Source: Septoria linicola (lineage: Eukaryota > Ascomycota > Dothideomycetes > Mycosphaerellales > Mycosphaerellaceae). Taken from it: DNA of 64,000 bases. The notes beneath the pieces were generated by a model that ran no database searches, was not told where the DNA came from, and was given only the letters and a program-made list of their open reading frames with translations. Position 1 is the stretch's first letter, and the number at the start of each line of letters is the position of its first letter. The stretch is taken from contig CP099418.1 of the NCBI GenBank assembly GCA_024114885.1, positions 1,240,001 through 1,304,000 on the forward strand, in the 5' to 3' direction. A program made the translations under genes and the position numbers. Of the stretch, positions 33,458 through 45,382 are shown one piece after another.

Positions 33458-35526
33458 ATGCCCATCAGCTACAGCTCGGAAGTACGAAGGCCGTATTACG
33501 CGGGGCATAAGAGCAGCTATCTCGAAATTATACCAGAAGACGAACTTGAAGCATTCGCGAGACTGGACGACATCGACGCACCGAAGAGAGTAGGCAAGAC
33601 GGTACTCGGAGACATGACACAAGAGAGCGACGAATTGGCCGCGAGCAAGATGGTAGATCTCAGGCCTCCCCCAGAAAACGCGCAAGGCCGATCGAGCACC
33701 GACTCGCTACGGCCTCAGATGGAGGACTATTTGACTGCTGGTGGTGGCTCGGTTAGTGGCGCGAGCACACCAGGAACACCAGGACTGTCGCGTACAAACA
33801 GCTCAGATAATGTGTACGGAAACTTTGAATTCGACAAGGAGTTCCCCAGTGTAGATAGGTGAGTAGAGGAGGCACGACTGGTCTTGTCGCAGGTGACGAG
33901 ACACGTGAAGTTGGGCTAATTGTTACCAGGCTGAGCGTCCTGGATATCCTAGAAAACCTAGCACTCCCGCAACGACTTGAACGCATGCAAAGTGCTATCC
34001 ACGACAATGCGGAGAAGTTGCGTAGGCAGAGGCAGAAGTTGACGCAGCGAGCTCTGTCCAGCAAGAATGTCGTTGTAGACGAATGGAGGAAAAGAGTGCC
34101 AGTGCCTGAAGATCAACTGGACAGATATCGAAGGCGAATGAAGGCATCAGTCGAACGACTGAACAAGAGATGGCACGACAATAAGACGGTCAGCATGCTG
34201 GAGAAGGTGTCCTTCGTTACAGCGGTTCTGAACATCTTCATCTCCGGATATCTAATCGGCGCCTTCCCTGAATACTTCCACTACTGGTACACGGCGCAGC
34301 TGTTGTAAGTGAAGTGCACTGCGAATGTTCTCAGCTGCTGACTCTCCCTAGCTACTTCATGCCCATTCGATGGTACAAGTACCACAAGATCGGCTTCCAT
34401 TACTTCCTTGCAGACCTCTGCTATTTCGTCAACATGCTGTTGGTCTTGTCGATATGGTTCTTTCCGCAGTCCAAACGCCTTTTCATCAGCACTTTTTGTC
34501 TTGCATTCGGCAACAACGCAGTGGCCATCGCAATGTGGAGGAACAGTCTGGTCTTCCACAGTCTTGACAAAGTAACATCGTAAGTTCTGCAACACACGAT
34601 GAACACTCTAACCAGCTGTAGACGACTACGTATGCACGCTTCTTATAATCCCCCACCACACTCGCAGCAGCCTCAACCAAATCCGCTTTTACATCAGCTA
34701 ATATTTATTACACAGACTGTTCATCCACATCATGCCATGCGCGACGCTACACGTCCTAGTACACTGCTTACCAGAAGCTCTACAGCTGAGCAAGTTCCCG
34801 GCCGTCCACACTATCAAATACTCGACTCCAGACGCTCCGGAGCACTACAGCCTCAAAGACATGATAATCTGGGCCACACTACCTTACGCGATCTGGCAGC
34901 TATCGTACCACTTCCTCATCACCGTCCGCAAACGGTCCAAGATTGCAGCTGGGCGTCCAACGTCTTTCACGTGGCTTCGGAGATCGTATCGTGGTAACTT
35001 TCTCGGCAAATTCGTCCTATCATTCCCGGAGTCGCTTCAGGAAGTGGTCTTCATGTTCATCCAGTATAGTTATGCTCTCCTGACCATGTTGCCCTGTCCC
35101 CTGTGGTTCTGGTACCGCTGGGCGAGTGCTGGGTTCATGATGCTGGTCTTCTCCTGGGCGAGCTGGAATGGAGCTAATTACTACATCGAGGTCTTCGGAA
35201 AGAGGATGGAGAAAGAATTGGACCAGCTTAGGAAGGAAGTCGCACGCATGTCGAAGTCGCCTGATATCACTGGACAGGATGGGTTGACGTTCAGTCCAAT
35301 GGCTAGTCCAGCAGGTCCTACAGGTGGCGTGCAATCTGGTGGCGGCGCTGGAGAGGGCTTCTCTAGCGCGCTGGATCTGGGCCCACCCGCTGATGCGCAG
35401 GGCTACAACAGTCCTAAGACTGAGGTGGATGATGAGCCGCACAAGCGCAATAAAAGCCTGGATGCTATTCCTTTACTCGATGCAAATACAGGCGGCGGCG
35501 GACAAGCAGCAAAGAAGGATTTGTAG
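33458..35526 (+). CDS. GPC1: Glycerophosphocholine acyltransferase Gpc1 (DUF2838)
   Basis: Exons 33458-33858, 33930-34304, 34352-34579 and 34716-35526 (604 aa); ATG 33458 is chosen over an in-frame TTG. After a soluble N-terminus and a coiled segment come about eight membrane helices. Family blocks include YFMPIRWYKYHKIGFHYFLADLC (residues 260-282) and LPEALQLSKFP, plus WASWNGANYYIEVFGKRM before the C-terminal tail. Gpc1 transfers an acyl group from acyl-CoA to glycerophosphocholine, making lyso-PC for phosphatidylcholine recycling. The last intron (136 nt) is longer than the others. Confidence 0.9.
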
Positions 35527-35807
35527 CAGGGTGGGCAGAGTCCAATGCATTTTCTTGTGACTTTGAGCGGCGTTCCCGACGGTTGTGATCATGCCATATA
35601 CCCAAGTGTGCTTTTAGGACCAGCTAGAAATGACCAATGAATGCAAGATTCCTTGTCGCTGTCAAAGAATCTCGCGAAGGTGCTCATACAGCTGACAAAA
35701 GCAGTGGCTGGCATTGCAGCAAGCTGAATACTTTGCCGACCTCCACAACTGTGACAGCGCCCTTCAGTCGGAGCGTGGCACGATGGCGGTCTTTAGATTG
35801 GCGTGGA

Positions 35808-36953
35808 TCAAGTGCCCAGCTGATGGGTCCCGAAGTGCAGACCTGTATATCGACATGGTACTCTGCTCAGACCCTGAGTGAACACCAACAGCGCCAGGAC
35901 TGTCAAGATGAGTATCAAAGACATCCTCCACCACTCCTCTTTGGCGGCGAAATTCGAGCGGATGATCAGCTCGATAAGGTCTTCGCTTCCGCTTTCTGGA
36001 AAGTCCATAGCGACAATGCCTAATCGTCGCCGACCGGGCCTCATGCGCAAGTAGTTGCGTAGTCTTAGATTCATACCGTCTTCCCAGTGAAAGGTATAGT
36101 ACCCACCAATGGCGATGGCTCGAGGTGTTAGCTGGTAGTATAGATTGAACTCGTAGGCGCTCGTAAAATTGATGTACCAATGGTAGGGGTCGGCATCATT
36201 GTAAGCTTTCTCCAGCAAGCCAGACACGTCGCCTCCCTTGCTGGCTATCAATTTTGGTAGAGGCATTGGTTCCGAGAAGCTATAGTGATCCTGAATCGTG
36301 AGCTGCACCTGGTGCCAAGTGTGGATCGTGAACGGCATGCTGGGGTTGTCCTCCCATTTGGTGACGTCGATACCAATGCCATACGGGATTCTACTTGGCA
36401 GGTTGTACCGCCTCAACAATTGTATCTTGCCTCTTAATTCTCCCAGGCATGGCGTAGTATTTGCTGTGCGCCAACGCTCCGGTCGTCTCGCAATGTTCTC
36501 TAGTATCACCTGCGCAAAGTGAACACTAGACTGCTCTGGCTTCCGATCCTCTTTGATCTGCACCACAAGGCCTTCCGTGGCATGCGTATCCAGCCACTTG
36601 TATACACTGTCCAGCAACTGGTGCAACTCCAGGCCCAAGAGACGAGGTCCATGCACCATTTCTGCGTCATCATGCACGATACCGCAGCGGAGGTCAAAGT
36701 ATCGTATGCCGGCATCAAGCTGTTGTGCGATGTTTAATTTTTGGGTGGCCACAAAAGGCCAAGGCTGGGTGTATGCCGAGGAATCGTGAGTGCCAGGAAG
36801 GGACATTGACGAGACCAGCGTCTCATCGGCACATCCTGACATCCAGTCCGAGGCGTGAGAGGTCGATTGAACTGACGCATGTTTCCTGGTACTGGTAAGG
36901 CTGCATGATTCCAGATCTGCTGGTGCAGGCTCTCGTTTCTTGCTCTTGTGCAT
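35808..36953 (-). CDS. PI-PLC X-domain protein with C-terminal membrane helix
   Basis: Single exon, 381 aa. The X-type domain carries both catalytic histidines in SLPGTHDSSAY (about residue 55) and EMVHGP (about residue 98), with YFDLRCG between. No Y or C2 domain is present, so it is like bacterial PI-PLC or fungal X-only proteins. A hydrophobic segment (SLILILTVLALLVF) near the C-terminus suggests a tail anchor. It would cleave phosphoinositides or GPI-type lipids; the actual substrate is unknown. Confidence 0.8.
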   Translation of the reverse strand: MHKSKKREPAPADLESCSLTSTRKHASVQSTSHASDWMSGCADETLVSSMSLPGTHDSSAYTQPWPFVATQKLNIAQQLDAGIRYFDLRCGIVHDDAEMVHGPRLLGLELHQLLDSVYKWLDTHATEGLVVQIKEDRKPEQSSVHFAQVILENIARRPERWRTANTTPCLGELRGKIQLLRRYNLPSRIPYGIGIDVTKWEDNPSMPFTIHTWHQVQLTIQDHYSFSEPMPLPKLIASKGGDVSGLLEKAYNDADPYHWYINFTSAYEFNLYYQLTPRAIAIGGYYTFHWEDGMNLRLRNYLRMRPGRRRLGIVAMDFPESGSEDLIELIIRSNFAAKEEWWRMSLILILTVLALLVFTQGLSRVPCRYTGLHFGTHQLGT

Positions 36954-37442
36954 CGCGATGGCTATGGCTCGAGTATGCCTGAATCTTCTCGGCGCTTCAC
37001 ATCAACGTCGACATTTAGGTCCCCATGATGGAACTAGACTAGGACCATTATACCTTGGTCAATGTGACTTGATGTACGCTTCACAGCACAACATCGGCGG
37101 GACAATGGCAGCCAAGGCCACCAATGCGGCAAGCGCGGGTCTCTCCCAAACCTTGTTGCTTCGCTGCCAAACACATTCACTTCCAGTGACCTTTCACATG
37201 CACGTCGAATTTGTGTGACTGTGCGGGACAACGCGTCTTTCTTCCGTTGGACTCTTTCACATTCGACGCGCGCGTCTGCTTTCGTTTCTACATCAACCGC
37301 ATCCCTGCCGGCCAGGGCTCGCATTTGCATCCCTGGAATTTAGGCGACAACTCACTCAAACACGACACTTGACAACTCCGAACATCTTACAATACATAAC
37401 ACGAGAGAAGTCGCTTTGCACACCGAACCACTACACGCCACT
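36954..37442. other. Divergent promoter region
   Basis: 5' regions of the PI-PLC gene (-) and an F-box gene (+). Nothing distinctive was seen. Confidence 0.5.
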
Positions 37443-39615
37443 ATGGCGGCATCTCAACCCACTGTTCCTTCATCAGAAGGTCAAAGCAGCAGTCCAAATG
37501 CTGGCTCACGACTAGCTGCTTTGCCCGAGGAGATCCTGAGTAATATCTCCGTCAAGCTACAGTCCGATGACATCTTCGCTTTGCGACAGACGTGTCGTGA
37601 CGTGGAGAACAAGTCCTTACATGAGTTCGCGAAGGGTAAGCTGATGTTGCTAGAAATAGCTGGCAGCCTATACTGACGATATCTTATCAGAGTACTTCCA
37701 GGAGAAATGCTTCATGTACACGACCGAGTCGCTGAAGGTGCTCGTCCACATTGCCAACAATACGAAGCTGCGCGGTTATCTGCACCACGTCTACTTCATC
37801 ACAGCCCAGATCAAGGAGCGGCCAAAGCACTGCGTCCATCACTGCCTCGGTCACTGCTGGCACCCCACTGTTAGACAGCGAGAGGCTTTCACCATCTATC
37901 TTCGCGATCAGCAGAACCTGAGGAAGAGCAAAGGCGGTAGAGCTCTGCTAACAGAGGCCTTCAGCAAGTTGCCCCGCCTCAAGGGTATTTCGCTTGTCGA
38001 TAGCACTCATGAAGTACCACTGGCTGCTGAGGTCCGAGGTCTCAACAAGTTCATCCGCACGACTGCAACTGTTCCACACTATGCTCCGAACGAACACGTC
38101 GAACAGGGCGCTCTCAACGAGTATTTTGAGTGGCTCTCTCACTGCTGGAAGCTTCTGTTAGTGGCTGTTGCGGAGAGTGGCATACGTACATTGACGACTG
38201 TGGAGACCAAGACGCGAAGCCATGTTCACGGTTTGTCCCCGATCGACGACCTCAAATCCAGGCCCGAGACGTTCGAAAAGCTCAAGAATGCGTTCGCTGG
38301 ACTCGAGATCTTCTGTGTCCAATTCCGCAGCTATGCCTTGCGGAAAGGACGTCAACCAGACGCCAGCTCGGCTATGAGTCGCGCGAAGAGGGGCCTTCAA
38401 GACTTCGCACCCATACTGTCAAATGTCACCAACTTCCGGTGGAGTTTCGATCTACACGATGGAAACGCAGGACTGTGCAGGGCGCTTGCCGGAGCTCTGG
38501 ATCTATCGAAGCTGACCAAGATTAAGTTCGATTCGATCGCGATTGATTGTCGGACGCTGGGCACAATCATCACCGGCCTGACTTCTGTTGAGAAATTGTC
38601 TCTCCATGCTATCGACCTCACTTCAGGCAACTGGACGACCATTCTGAAGATCGTCCAGCAGCTACCGAAGCTACAGCACCTACACCTTGAGTACCTGCAG
38701 CAAACTCGACAGAAGGTCTACTTTCTGAAGCAGCTGGATGATGCGGAGCTGACCGACTCGGGCTGGGGTCCCATTCCTGCAATGCCTGGTGATGATGACG
38801 TAGGTGACGACGACGACTGGAGCGATGGAAGTGACGATGGGCCACCTGAGCTCATACCTCAGGAAGAAGCTGCCAATTTCGTTCCCGACACCTTCGCGAA
38901 TGAAGACACGCGTGAGCCAGATCTTACTGACGACAGTCCTGGAGTAAAGGTTCAGGAGACTACTGTCGACGTGCCGATAGTCGAGCGATGCAAGATGTAC
39001 GAAGACAAGGAGTATAAAGCTCCCGGACAGGAGAGTCTACCAGAGCGAGGTTACTTTATCTGTCTGCCCACTCGTGCGGACATTGCTCGCGAGGTGCCCA
39101 GATTCATGGAAGAAGTCAACCTGGGGCTGAACCTCGAAGACGACTTGGGATTCCCCGGAGGTCTTTTAGCTGCTCTTGGTGGACCCATGGGTGGTCCGAA
39201 TGGTGGTATTGTACTGCCGATGGGACCGATGCCCCAGCCACCAGCCCCAGCCGCTGCTGGGCCGCCGCCAGTGCCAGGAGCGGCTCCGCCACAGGCTGGT
39301 GGTGCGGGGCAACAAGCAGCTGCAGGCGCGCAAGGTGGTGGTGGTAATGCCTTGAATGCGGCGCTGAATCAACTTCTTGCAGGTGGTCCGCCTCTAGGAC
39401 ATCACCACCACACGTTCACCATACCACTTCCAGCATTTGGTCCGCTTCCACCGGCTCCGAACGGACTTCAAGCAGCACCAGGCGCAACAGCTACGAACAG
39501 TGCTGCCGCTGCGACTGCAGCAGGTCCAGCTCCCGCTCCTGCCACTGCGGCCGAGCCTGCCGATGACGGACAGTGGATGGATGAGGGTGAAGTATGGGTA
39601 GATGATATCGACTGA
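37443..39615 (+). CDS. F-box protein with Ala/Pro/Gly-rich tail
   Basis: Exons 37443-37635 and 37691-39615 (705 aa), joined across a 55-nt GTAAGC...TCAG intron; ATG 37443 rather than the in-frame TTG upstream. The F-box is at residues 24-50 (LAALPEEILSNISVKL). The middle part has LRR-like leucine periodicity. An acidic stretch (DDDVGDDDDWSDGSDD) follows, and then about 150 low-complexity residues rich in Ala, Pro and Gly with an HHHH run. Probably an SCF substrate adaptor. Confidence 0.75.
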
Positions 39616-40193
39616 GTGCTTCCAAGGCTGCAGTCGAATCACTAGACCACCACAAAGCGACAGGATCTTAACGCGTGCACGACAAGATTAGCAAACATTG
39701 TCATGGCAGGACACCTGTCACTTGCGCTCAGCCACAGCAGGCATGACCTTGCTGAGTCTGGAGCAGACGCCTCACTGCGGACGTCTGACCTTGAGCAACA
39801 GTCGCAACGCAAAGTCTGTGGGCCTTCGCACATGAGCTGGGACCGTGCTTCATGAGCAGGAATAGCACAATATGCTTAGGTAAGAATTTATGCCTAAGGC
39901 ACGAAATGTGCTGCTTCCTCGCTTCCTCTATTGCTGATCGTGCTTGCACCCGTTCGTTATCCGACATAGGTCGACGACCTCTGTCATAAACTTTCGATTT
40001 CATTCCGGAGCTTCTATATTGATCTCTCGGCAGACTGCGCCTCAGAGCCACAGAAGAGGCGTAATAATGTTGGCAGCCTAGCCCTGGTTCATCATTTCAG
40101 GCACCGGCTTTTCTGATTAGCCATCTCCTCGCCTGACGTTGCTAACCTTAGGTATCACGCGTGGAGAACACTTGATCATCATCTCTGGGTATA
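39616..40193. other. Intergenic
   Basis: Tandem spacing between two F-box-type genes. GCTAACCTTAG at about 40140-40150 could be a 5'UTR intron acceptor for the next gene. Nothing else was recognised. Confidence 0.4.
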
Positions 40194-41477
40194 ATGTCCG
40201 TACAGCTCATCGCAGACAGTTCCGCTCAAGTCGCCCAGTACTTCTTCAACACACTCCGGAGTGTCCGCATCGCTCGGCTTAATGCTCAAATAGCGAGTAG
40301 TGGTCAAGCTTCTCTGATGTGTCTGCCCGACGATCTGCTCTGGTTGATTTTGGAGCATACAAAACAGTCTGGCCATGAGGAATCACCAGGCGATCGAGGC
40401 CTTCAAGATCACATACACCTGTCGATGTGCTCAAAACGCCTGCGAGCCATTGCGTCGCCATCTCTATTCAGGCGAGTTTGTCTTGGCTCGAGTTGGAGTC
40501 CAGAACGTATGATTGAATCTTTGAGATTGCTTCAGCAGACCGAACAAGCCGTGCAAGCCGTGACCGATCTGGACATTGACCTGTGGCCCGATCCAAGTCA
40601 GCCTGTGTGTCTAGAGGTATTGAGTCAGCTAGGATCTGCCCTGGCCGATTGCATGTCCCATATGAGTAGACTTAAGAGTGTTTCGATGTCAGCGACATTG
40701 TGCTGTGGTGATGGGCTGTGGGAAGCTTTCGAGGCCGCTGGGCTAGAGTTCCTAGGTGTCAACACTCTTATTACAGGCTCTCACCTTGGCTGGCTGGCAC
40801 GTTTCTGTCCCAACTTGGAGGAGATGTCTTCAAATGACTGGTTATTAGGCCCGACATGTGGGGTTGCGTCGACCACCGGCTTCATTCAGTCTGCTGCTAA
40901 GGCTTCGTCTCTGCACAGCTTCACTTGCAATGCTGCTTGGGATTTCGACAAGATTGATCAAGTCTACGAAGCCATGCCACAGCTAAATTGTGTTGGCCTG
41001 CTTGGTCGGATCAGCATCAACCTAGACGAGCTCCTCGGCAGTTTACGAAGATTCAGGAAATTGAGACTGTTACTGTTACCAGACGTCCGCATGCTGAGGG
41101 GATTGAATACATCAGCCTGCGAACATGTCTCTTCCATCGAATCAGACATATCGACATCAGAGAGGGCTGCCATTGCCACTATCTTCAGAAGGATGCCCCG
41201 GCTCGTTGAAGTTCGCCTGGGCCGAGGATTCCAGACTTGGAGGGTGGCCGGAGCACACCGCACATATCATCACTTCCTCGACTGGGAGGCAGCATCGGAA
41301 TACGGCCAATCGCACGCCTGGTCTAGGTGTGGAAGAGTAGATTGGACCCATGATCGATACCAGCAGGACGAGACTTGGAGTCAGCACACCTTAGATAATG
41401 ACGAGGCGGAGGCCATCCTCTCGGCTCCAGAAGATTCGGCCTCGATCTTCTCTCGCACTGATACCCTTACCTTTTGA
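40194..41477 (+). CDS. F-box-like / LRR-like protein
   Basis: Single exon, 427 aa. An F-box-like segment (MCLPDDLLWLILEHT) starts near residue 42 and continues to SMCSKRLRAIASPSLFRRV after a short insertion. The rest consists of leucine-periodic helices like those in the neighbouring F-box gene, without a recognised catalytic motif. Probably a ubiquitin-ligase adaptor; assignment rests on the N-terminal motif only. Confidence 0.6.
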   Translation: MSVQLIADSSAQVAQYFFNTLRSVRIARLNAQIASSGQASLMCLPDDLLWLILEHTKQSGHEESPGDRGLQDHIHLSMCSKRLRAIASPSLFRRVCLGSSWSPERMIESLRLLQQTEQAVQAVTDLDIDLWPDPSQPVCLEVLSQLGSALADCMSHMSRLKSVSMSATLCCGDGLWEAFEAAGLEFLGVNTLITGSHLGWLARFCPNLEEMSSNDWLLGPTCGVASTTGFIQSAAKASSLHSFTCNAAWDFDKIDQVYEAMPQLNCVGLLGRISINLDELLGSLRRFRKLRLLLLPDVRMLRGLNTSACEHVSSIESDISTSERAAIATIFRRMPRLVEVRLGRGFQTWRVAGAHRTYHHFLDWEAASEYGQSHAWSRCGRVDWTHDRYQQDETWSQHTLDNDEAEAILSAPEDSASIFSRTDTLTF

Positions 41478-41523
41478 TGAAGTGAGGCGTAGTACGAATA
41501 TAATGTATCTTCAATTAATGGTC

Positions 41524-42431
41524 TCATAACTTTGCTTTGTCGTCCTGCAACGACAAACCAGTTATCTTTTCCAGCTCTTTTACAGCGAGATCAGCTCTGC
41601 CGAGCTGCACCTTGATCGTATTCATACCCAAGTTCTTTGCCGTCCTCAGATTCGTCCCAATGTCGTCCAGGAAAGTGATGTCCTGTGGTCTGACTCCCAT
41701 GCCAATCTCGTTCAGCTTCACATGCTCATGCAGCCTGGTGATAGCATACTTGTAGATAGCCTCGTCTGGCTTCCTCAACCCAACATGCGCAGAGCTGACA
41801 AAGATATCGAACACGCCCTTCAGCTCTTTATGCTGCTTTCCTTCTGGCGTAGTCTCGTCACTGAGAGGGTGGTTCGCAGGGAATATCGACGTGTTACTCA
41901 ACGCGCCTAGTATCAGCTGCCCTTTGCGTTCGCCATCAGCGGCCTTACGCAGCTTCTGTAGAGCAGGCCACATGTGCGGGTCTGTCTGCCTCGCAATCGA
42001 CATCATACGCCAATACAGCCATTCCGCATCGATGTCTGGCACCGGAGGCACTTGATACGCCGCCTCTTCTGCGGCTTGACCTTTGCTGACATTGCGAGTT
42101 TTGGCAATGGATCGAGCGTAGTACTCGCGCCATCGCCTCTCGTTGGTGAGATCGGCCTTGAACAAGCGAAAGAATTCGTCGTCGAGGAGGATTTGGCCGC
42201 TTTCGATCTGGGACCATGCACCACTCGGGCCTGAGCCGGAGATGGCGTGGTTGACGTAGCCTAGAGGTATGCCTTTGGACTTTTCATAGTCTAGAATTGC
42301 CTGCATAGGCGACACGACCTAGGAGATGTTCAGAAAGTGCACTGTTGCCCCACACTTCTCGCCCAATTGTTGTTCTTACGCACACAAACTCCGCCAATGT
42401 CAAACAGCAACACCTGCGGGTATTTCGACAT
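41524..42431 (-). CDS. HAD-superfamily phosphatase (epoxide-hydrolase N-domain / ACAD10-like)
   Basis: Exons 42431-42384 and 42318-41524 (280 aa). The first 48-nt exon encodes the start of HAD motif I (VLLFDIGGV); the intron uses an unusual GTGCGT donor. Motif II is LGALSNTSIF, and motifs III/IV lie around KPDEAIYKYA and ITFLDDIGTNLRTAKNLGM. The enzyme is likely a phosphatase on small phosphomonoesters. It is divergent from an acyl-CoA dehydrogenase. In animals the two activities are fused in ACAD10, so the pairing may be functional (inference). Confidence 0.8.
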
Positions 42432-42820
42432 GATTGAACCTCCTCGCACCACGGCTGGGTCAGATTGCTGAGAATGGGCGATGGAAAGGTCCTTCTAGCT
42501 CGAACACGCAGCAGCACTGTCGATCATGGTCAGGCAGAGGGCTCGAGTCAAGTACTCAGACATGGCATTCTGCTGTCGCGCTTCTGGTCGAAAGTTACCC
42601 GAGCCGAGGTCCATCACATGTGCCTTCTAACACGCGATCGCCAACCATAGATGATGATGATAGATATATTATTGTTATTTGTCGGTCTCCCTCCATTCTG
42701 AGCGTTGCCAGAGTACCGTAATTACCATCGATCTCATCAACAAGAGTGCAGAATTGGCCAAAGCCATATATCGAACCGATCTGAACTCTCATCTATATTC
42801 CTTGGCAAAATCACGCGGAC
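42432..42820. other. Divergent promoter shared by HAD phosphatase and acyl-CoA dehydrogenase genes
   Basis: 389 bp between two start codons on opposite strands. It contains an AT-rich stretch at about 42650-42680. Co-regulation is an inference. Confidence 0.45.
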
Positions 42821-44232
42821 ATGGCAAGCAACCAGAAGGAACAACCATTTGGCAATCTTGGGCCCTGGAGTGAGCCAGCTTGGTCTCACGGCATACCATC
42901 ACCTTACTACAACGATTCGCACAAGAAATATCGAAATGCCCTTCGGGAATATGTCAACAAGAATATCTTGCCATATGCTCTAGACTGGGTAAAAGTCAAC
43001 AGAAACAAGTATTAGCTTGATTACTGACCTCCATCAGGAAGAGGCTGGTGGTGCTCCAGAAGAAGCTCAGCGACAATGGGCCAAGTCGGGCTTCAGCTTC
43101 TCCGACGTCCCTCTGGAGTACAGGCCTAAAGACATCCCCTTTCCAGCCGGCATTCCCATCGACAAGCTGGACGCTTTCCATCTCCTAGTCTCCACTGATG
43201 AGACATCCCGAGTCGAGGGTGGCGTCACATCTTCTCTCGGAGGCGGCTCAGTCATTGGCATCCCACCAGTCATTCACCACGGGACAGACGAGCAAAAGCG
43301 TAAATGGCTACCGGGTCTGTTCAGCTGGGACGTGAGTTTCTGCTTAGGCATAACAGAGCCATCTGGAGGCTCCGATGTAGCAGCAATCCAGACTACCGCA
43401 CAAAAAACTCCCGACGGCAAATTCTACATCGTCAACGGCTGGAAGAAGTGGATCACAGGAGCCCCGTGGGCAACGCACATGACGACTGCAGTTCGCACAG
43501 GCGGGCCAGGTCCCACAGGTATCTCCGTGGTCGTTATTCCAATGAACTCGCCCGGAGTTTCCATGAGAAGAATCCCCAACAGTGGCCAAAAGGCTGGCGG
43601 CGCCAGCTTGGTCGAACTCGATGAAGTGAAAGTGCCTGTGGAGAATCTCTTGGGCAAGGAGAACCAAGGCTTCAAAGTCATCATGGTCAACTTCAACAGG
43701 GAGAGATATATCATGGCAGTAGGATGCAACCGAAAGGCACGTACTTGCTTGTCACATGCATTCGACTATGCAAACAAGCGAGAGACGTTCGGCAAGAAGT
43801 TGATCGAGAACCAAATCATTGCGCACAAATTCTCGACAATGGCAAGATATATCGAGAGCCACTGGGCTTTCCTTGAGCAGATTGCGTATGCTGTGCAGGT
43901 TTCACCTCATGGTTGGCAGGATGCAGATGTGGCAGGACGAATAGCATTGGCCAAGGTGCAAGGAGGCCGCATCCAGGAGAGCGCGAATCGCGAGGCTCAA
44001 CAAGTGTTTGGTGGAGCAGGGTACCAGAAAGGTGGGCCCGGTGCGGTGGTAGAGCAGATGAGTAGAGATCTGCGCATGATGGGCAAGTCTTTCGCGATGG
44101 ATGCTGCAGCCGTATATGGTCCACAAGCTAACTTGACGAATAGTTGTCGGCGGCGGTAGCGAAGAGATCATTAGCGACCTAGCTGTGAGGCAAGAGACGG
44201 TGCTTGCAAAGAGGCGAGGGTGGAAGTTGTAG
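42821..44232 (+). CDS. Acyl-CoA dehydrogenase (ACAD10/11-like)
   Basis: Exons 42821-42988, 43038-44082 and 44144-44232 (433 aa). The FAD/substrate-binding motifs are FCLGITEPSGGSDVAAIQTTA and WKKWITGA. The C-terminal helical part holds QQVFGGAGYQKGGPG and, after the last splice, VGGGSEEIISDLAVRQ. The final intron (44083-44143, 61 nt) has a GC donor, GCAAGT, with GCTAAC and TAG; only this splice restores the family ending. The enzyme oxidises acyl-CoA to enoyl-CoA in beta-oxidation. No mitochondrial presequence or clear peroxisomal tail was seen. Confidence 0.9.
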
Positions 44233-44515
44233 TGCGGCCACTTAACGCAAGACTTGTGCATTGACGCGAAGTGCGCTATCCTTCCCTGCTGTAGCAACAC
44301 AATAAGTTAGCTGTACTGTTCATGCTCGGTTTCTCGATACCAATGCTTTGTCGCTGCCACGGGAACGAGTATTTCGCCTTCCAGCTTTGACTTATACTTG
44401 AGGAGAATCACAGATCTTCCATGTCACGTGACGCATTGGATGGACTGATGGAGCTCAACAGAGGAAACTGTTCTTAGTCGAACTCTACAGTGCGTGCTCG
44501 GGCACTGCTACATAT

Positions 44516-45382
44516 TTACAAAGTCTCTTGGAGCAGTCTGTTCATCTTGTTCATCTTGGACGAAACGGAAAGGTCAATTGTGCGGTCGCCGATCTCGACA
44601 ACGAGTCCACCTCGGATGTCTGGGTTGACCTGTGGGCATTCATTAGTGATATGTTTCCCCAACCTTTCTGGCATCGCAATCTTACCTTGGACACCACCTT
44701 AACCTTCTTGCTTGTGCCAACATACTGGCTCTTGCTGACTGCACTCTCCAGCTGCTTGATGACCTTGTTGTCAAGTGGAGCAGCGCTGGTAATGGTGAGC
44801 TCGACCTCGCCGCGAGCAGCGCTCATCAGCTGTGCGAACTTCTCGGTGACGCCCTCCAGAACGCTCAAACGGTTGTTCTCGGCGAGGGTGTTAAGGAAAC
44901 CGGCAACAGTGTTGGTCTTGTCCTGGACACTGACGCTCTTCTGGAGCTCAGCAACAATCTGCTTCTTGTCCTCGACTGTGAGTGTAGGAGAAGTCAACAC
45001 AGCCTGGAGCTTTGGGTCCTTCTTGAAGGTGGCGTTCAGATTCTCAAGCGCTTTCGAGACGGCATCGATCGAGGAGTTCTTGGAGGCTGCGGTGTACTGT
45101 AAGGGCGAAAGTTAGCTACTGCTGCGCGGATTCGAGGTTATGCGATCAGATATACCAGAGCGCTGGCGTATGTGCCTACATAATGCGATCAACACATTAG
45201 CGAGTGTCTCAAGAACAATGTAGCGCATCTGAGGCCATACCATCCACTCCAAAGAGCTCAACCGGAGGTCTGCCCTGCGAAGCAGGCTTTGCCGCGGCCT
45301 CTGCAAATGAGCGCGTAGCGGCGAGTTGAAATCGCGGTGCTGCCACTCGGGCAGACCGAGCTGCGACACGACCGGCGAACAT
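44516..45382 (-). CDS. ATP5: ATP synthase subunit 5 (OSCP), mitochondrial
   Basis: Exons 45382-45241, 45175-45156, 45096-44686 and 44629-44516 (228 aa). The N-terminus is a basic, Arg/Ala-rich mitochondrial presequence. The helical N-domain follows (LENLNATFKKDPKLQAVL), then the C-domain (AENNRLSVLEG, EVELTITSAAPLD) and the ending PDIRGGLVVEIGDRTIDLSV, characteristic of OSCP. Exon 2 is only 20 nt and encodes most of GTYASAL. OSCP links the F1 head to the peripheral stalk. Confidence 0.92.

Noticed and set aside
35764..36180. 138-codon ORF within the PI-PLC gene region
   Set aside because: Different frame inside a well-supported catalytic gene; a shadow.
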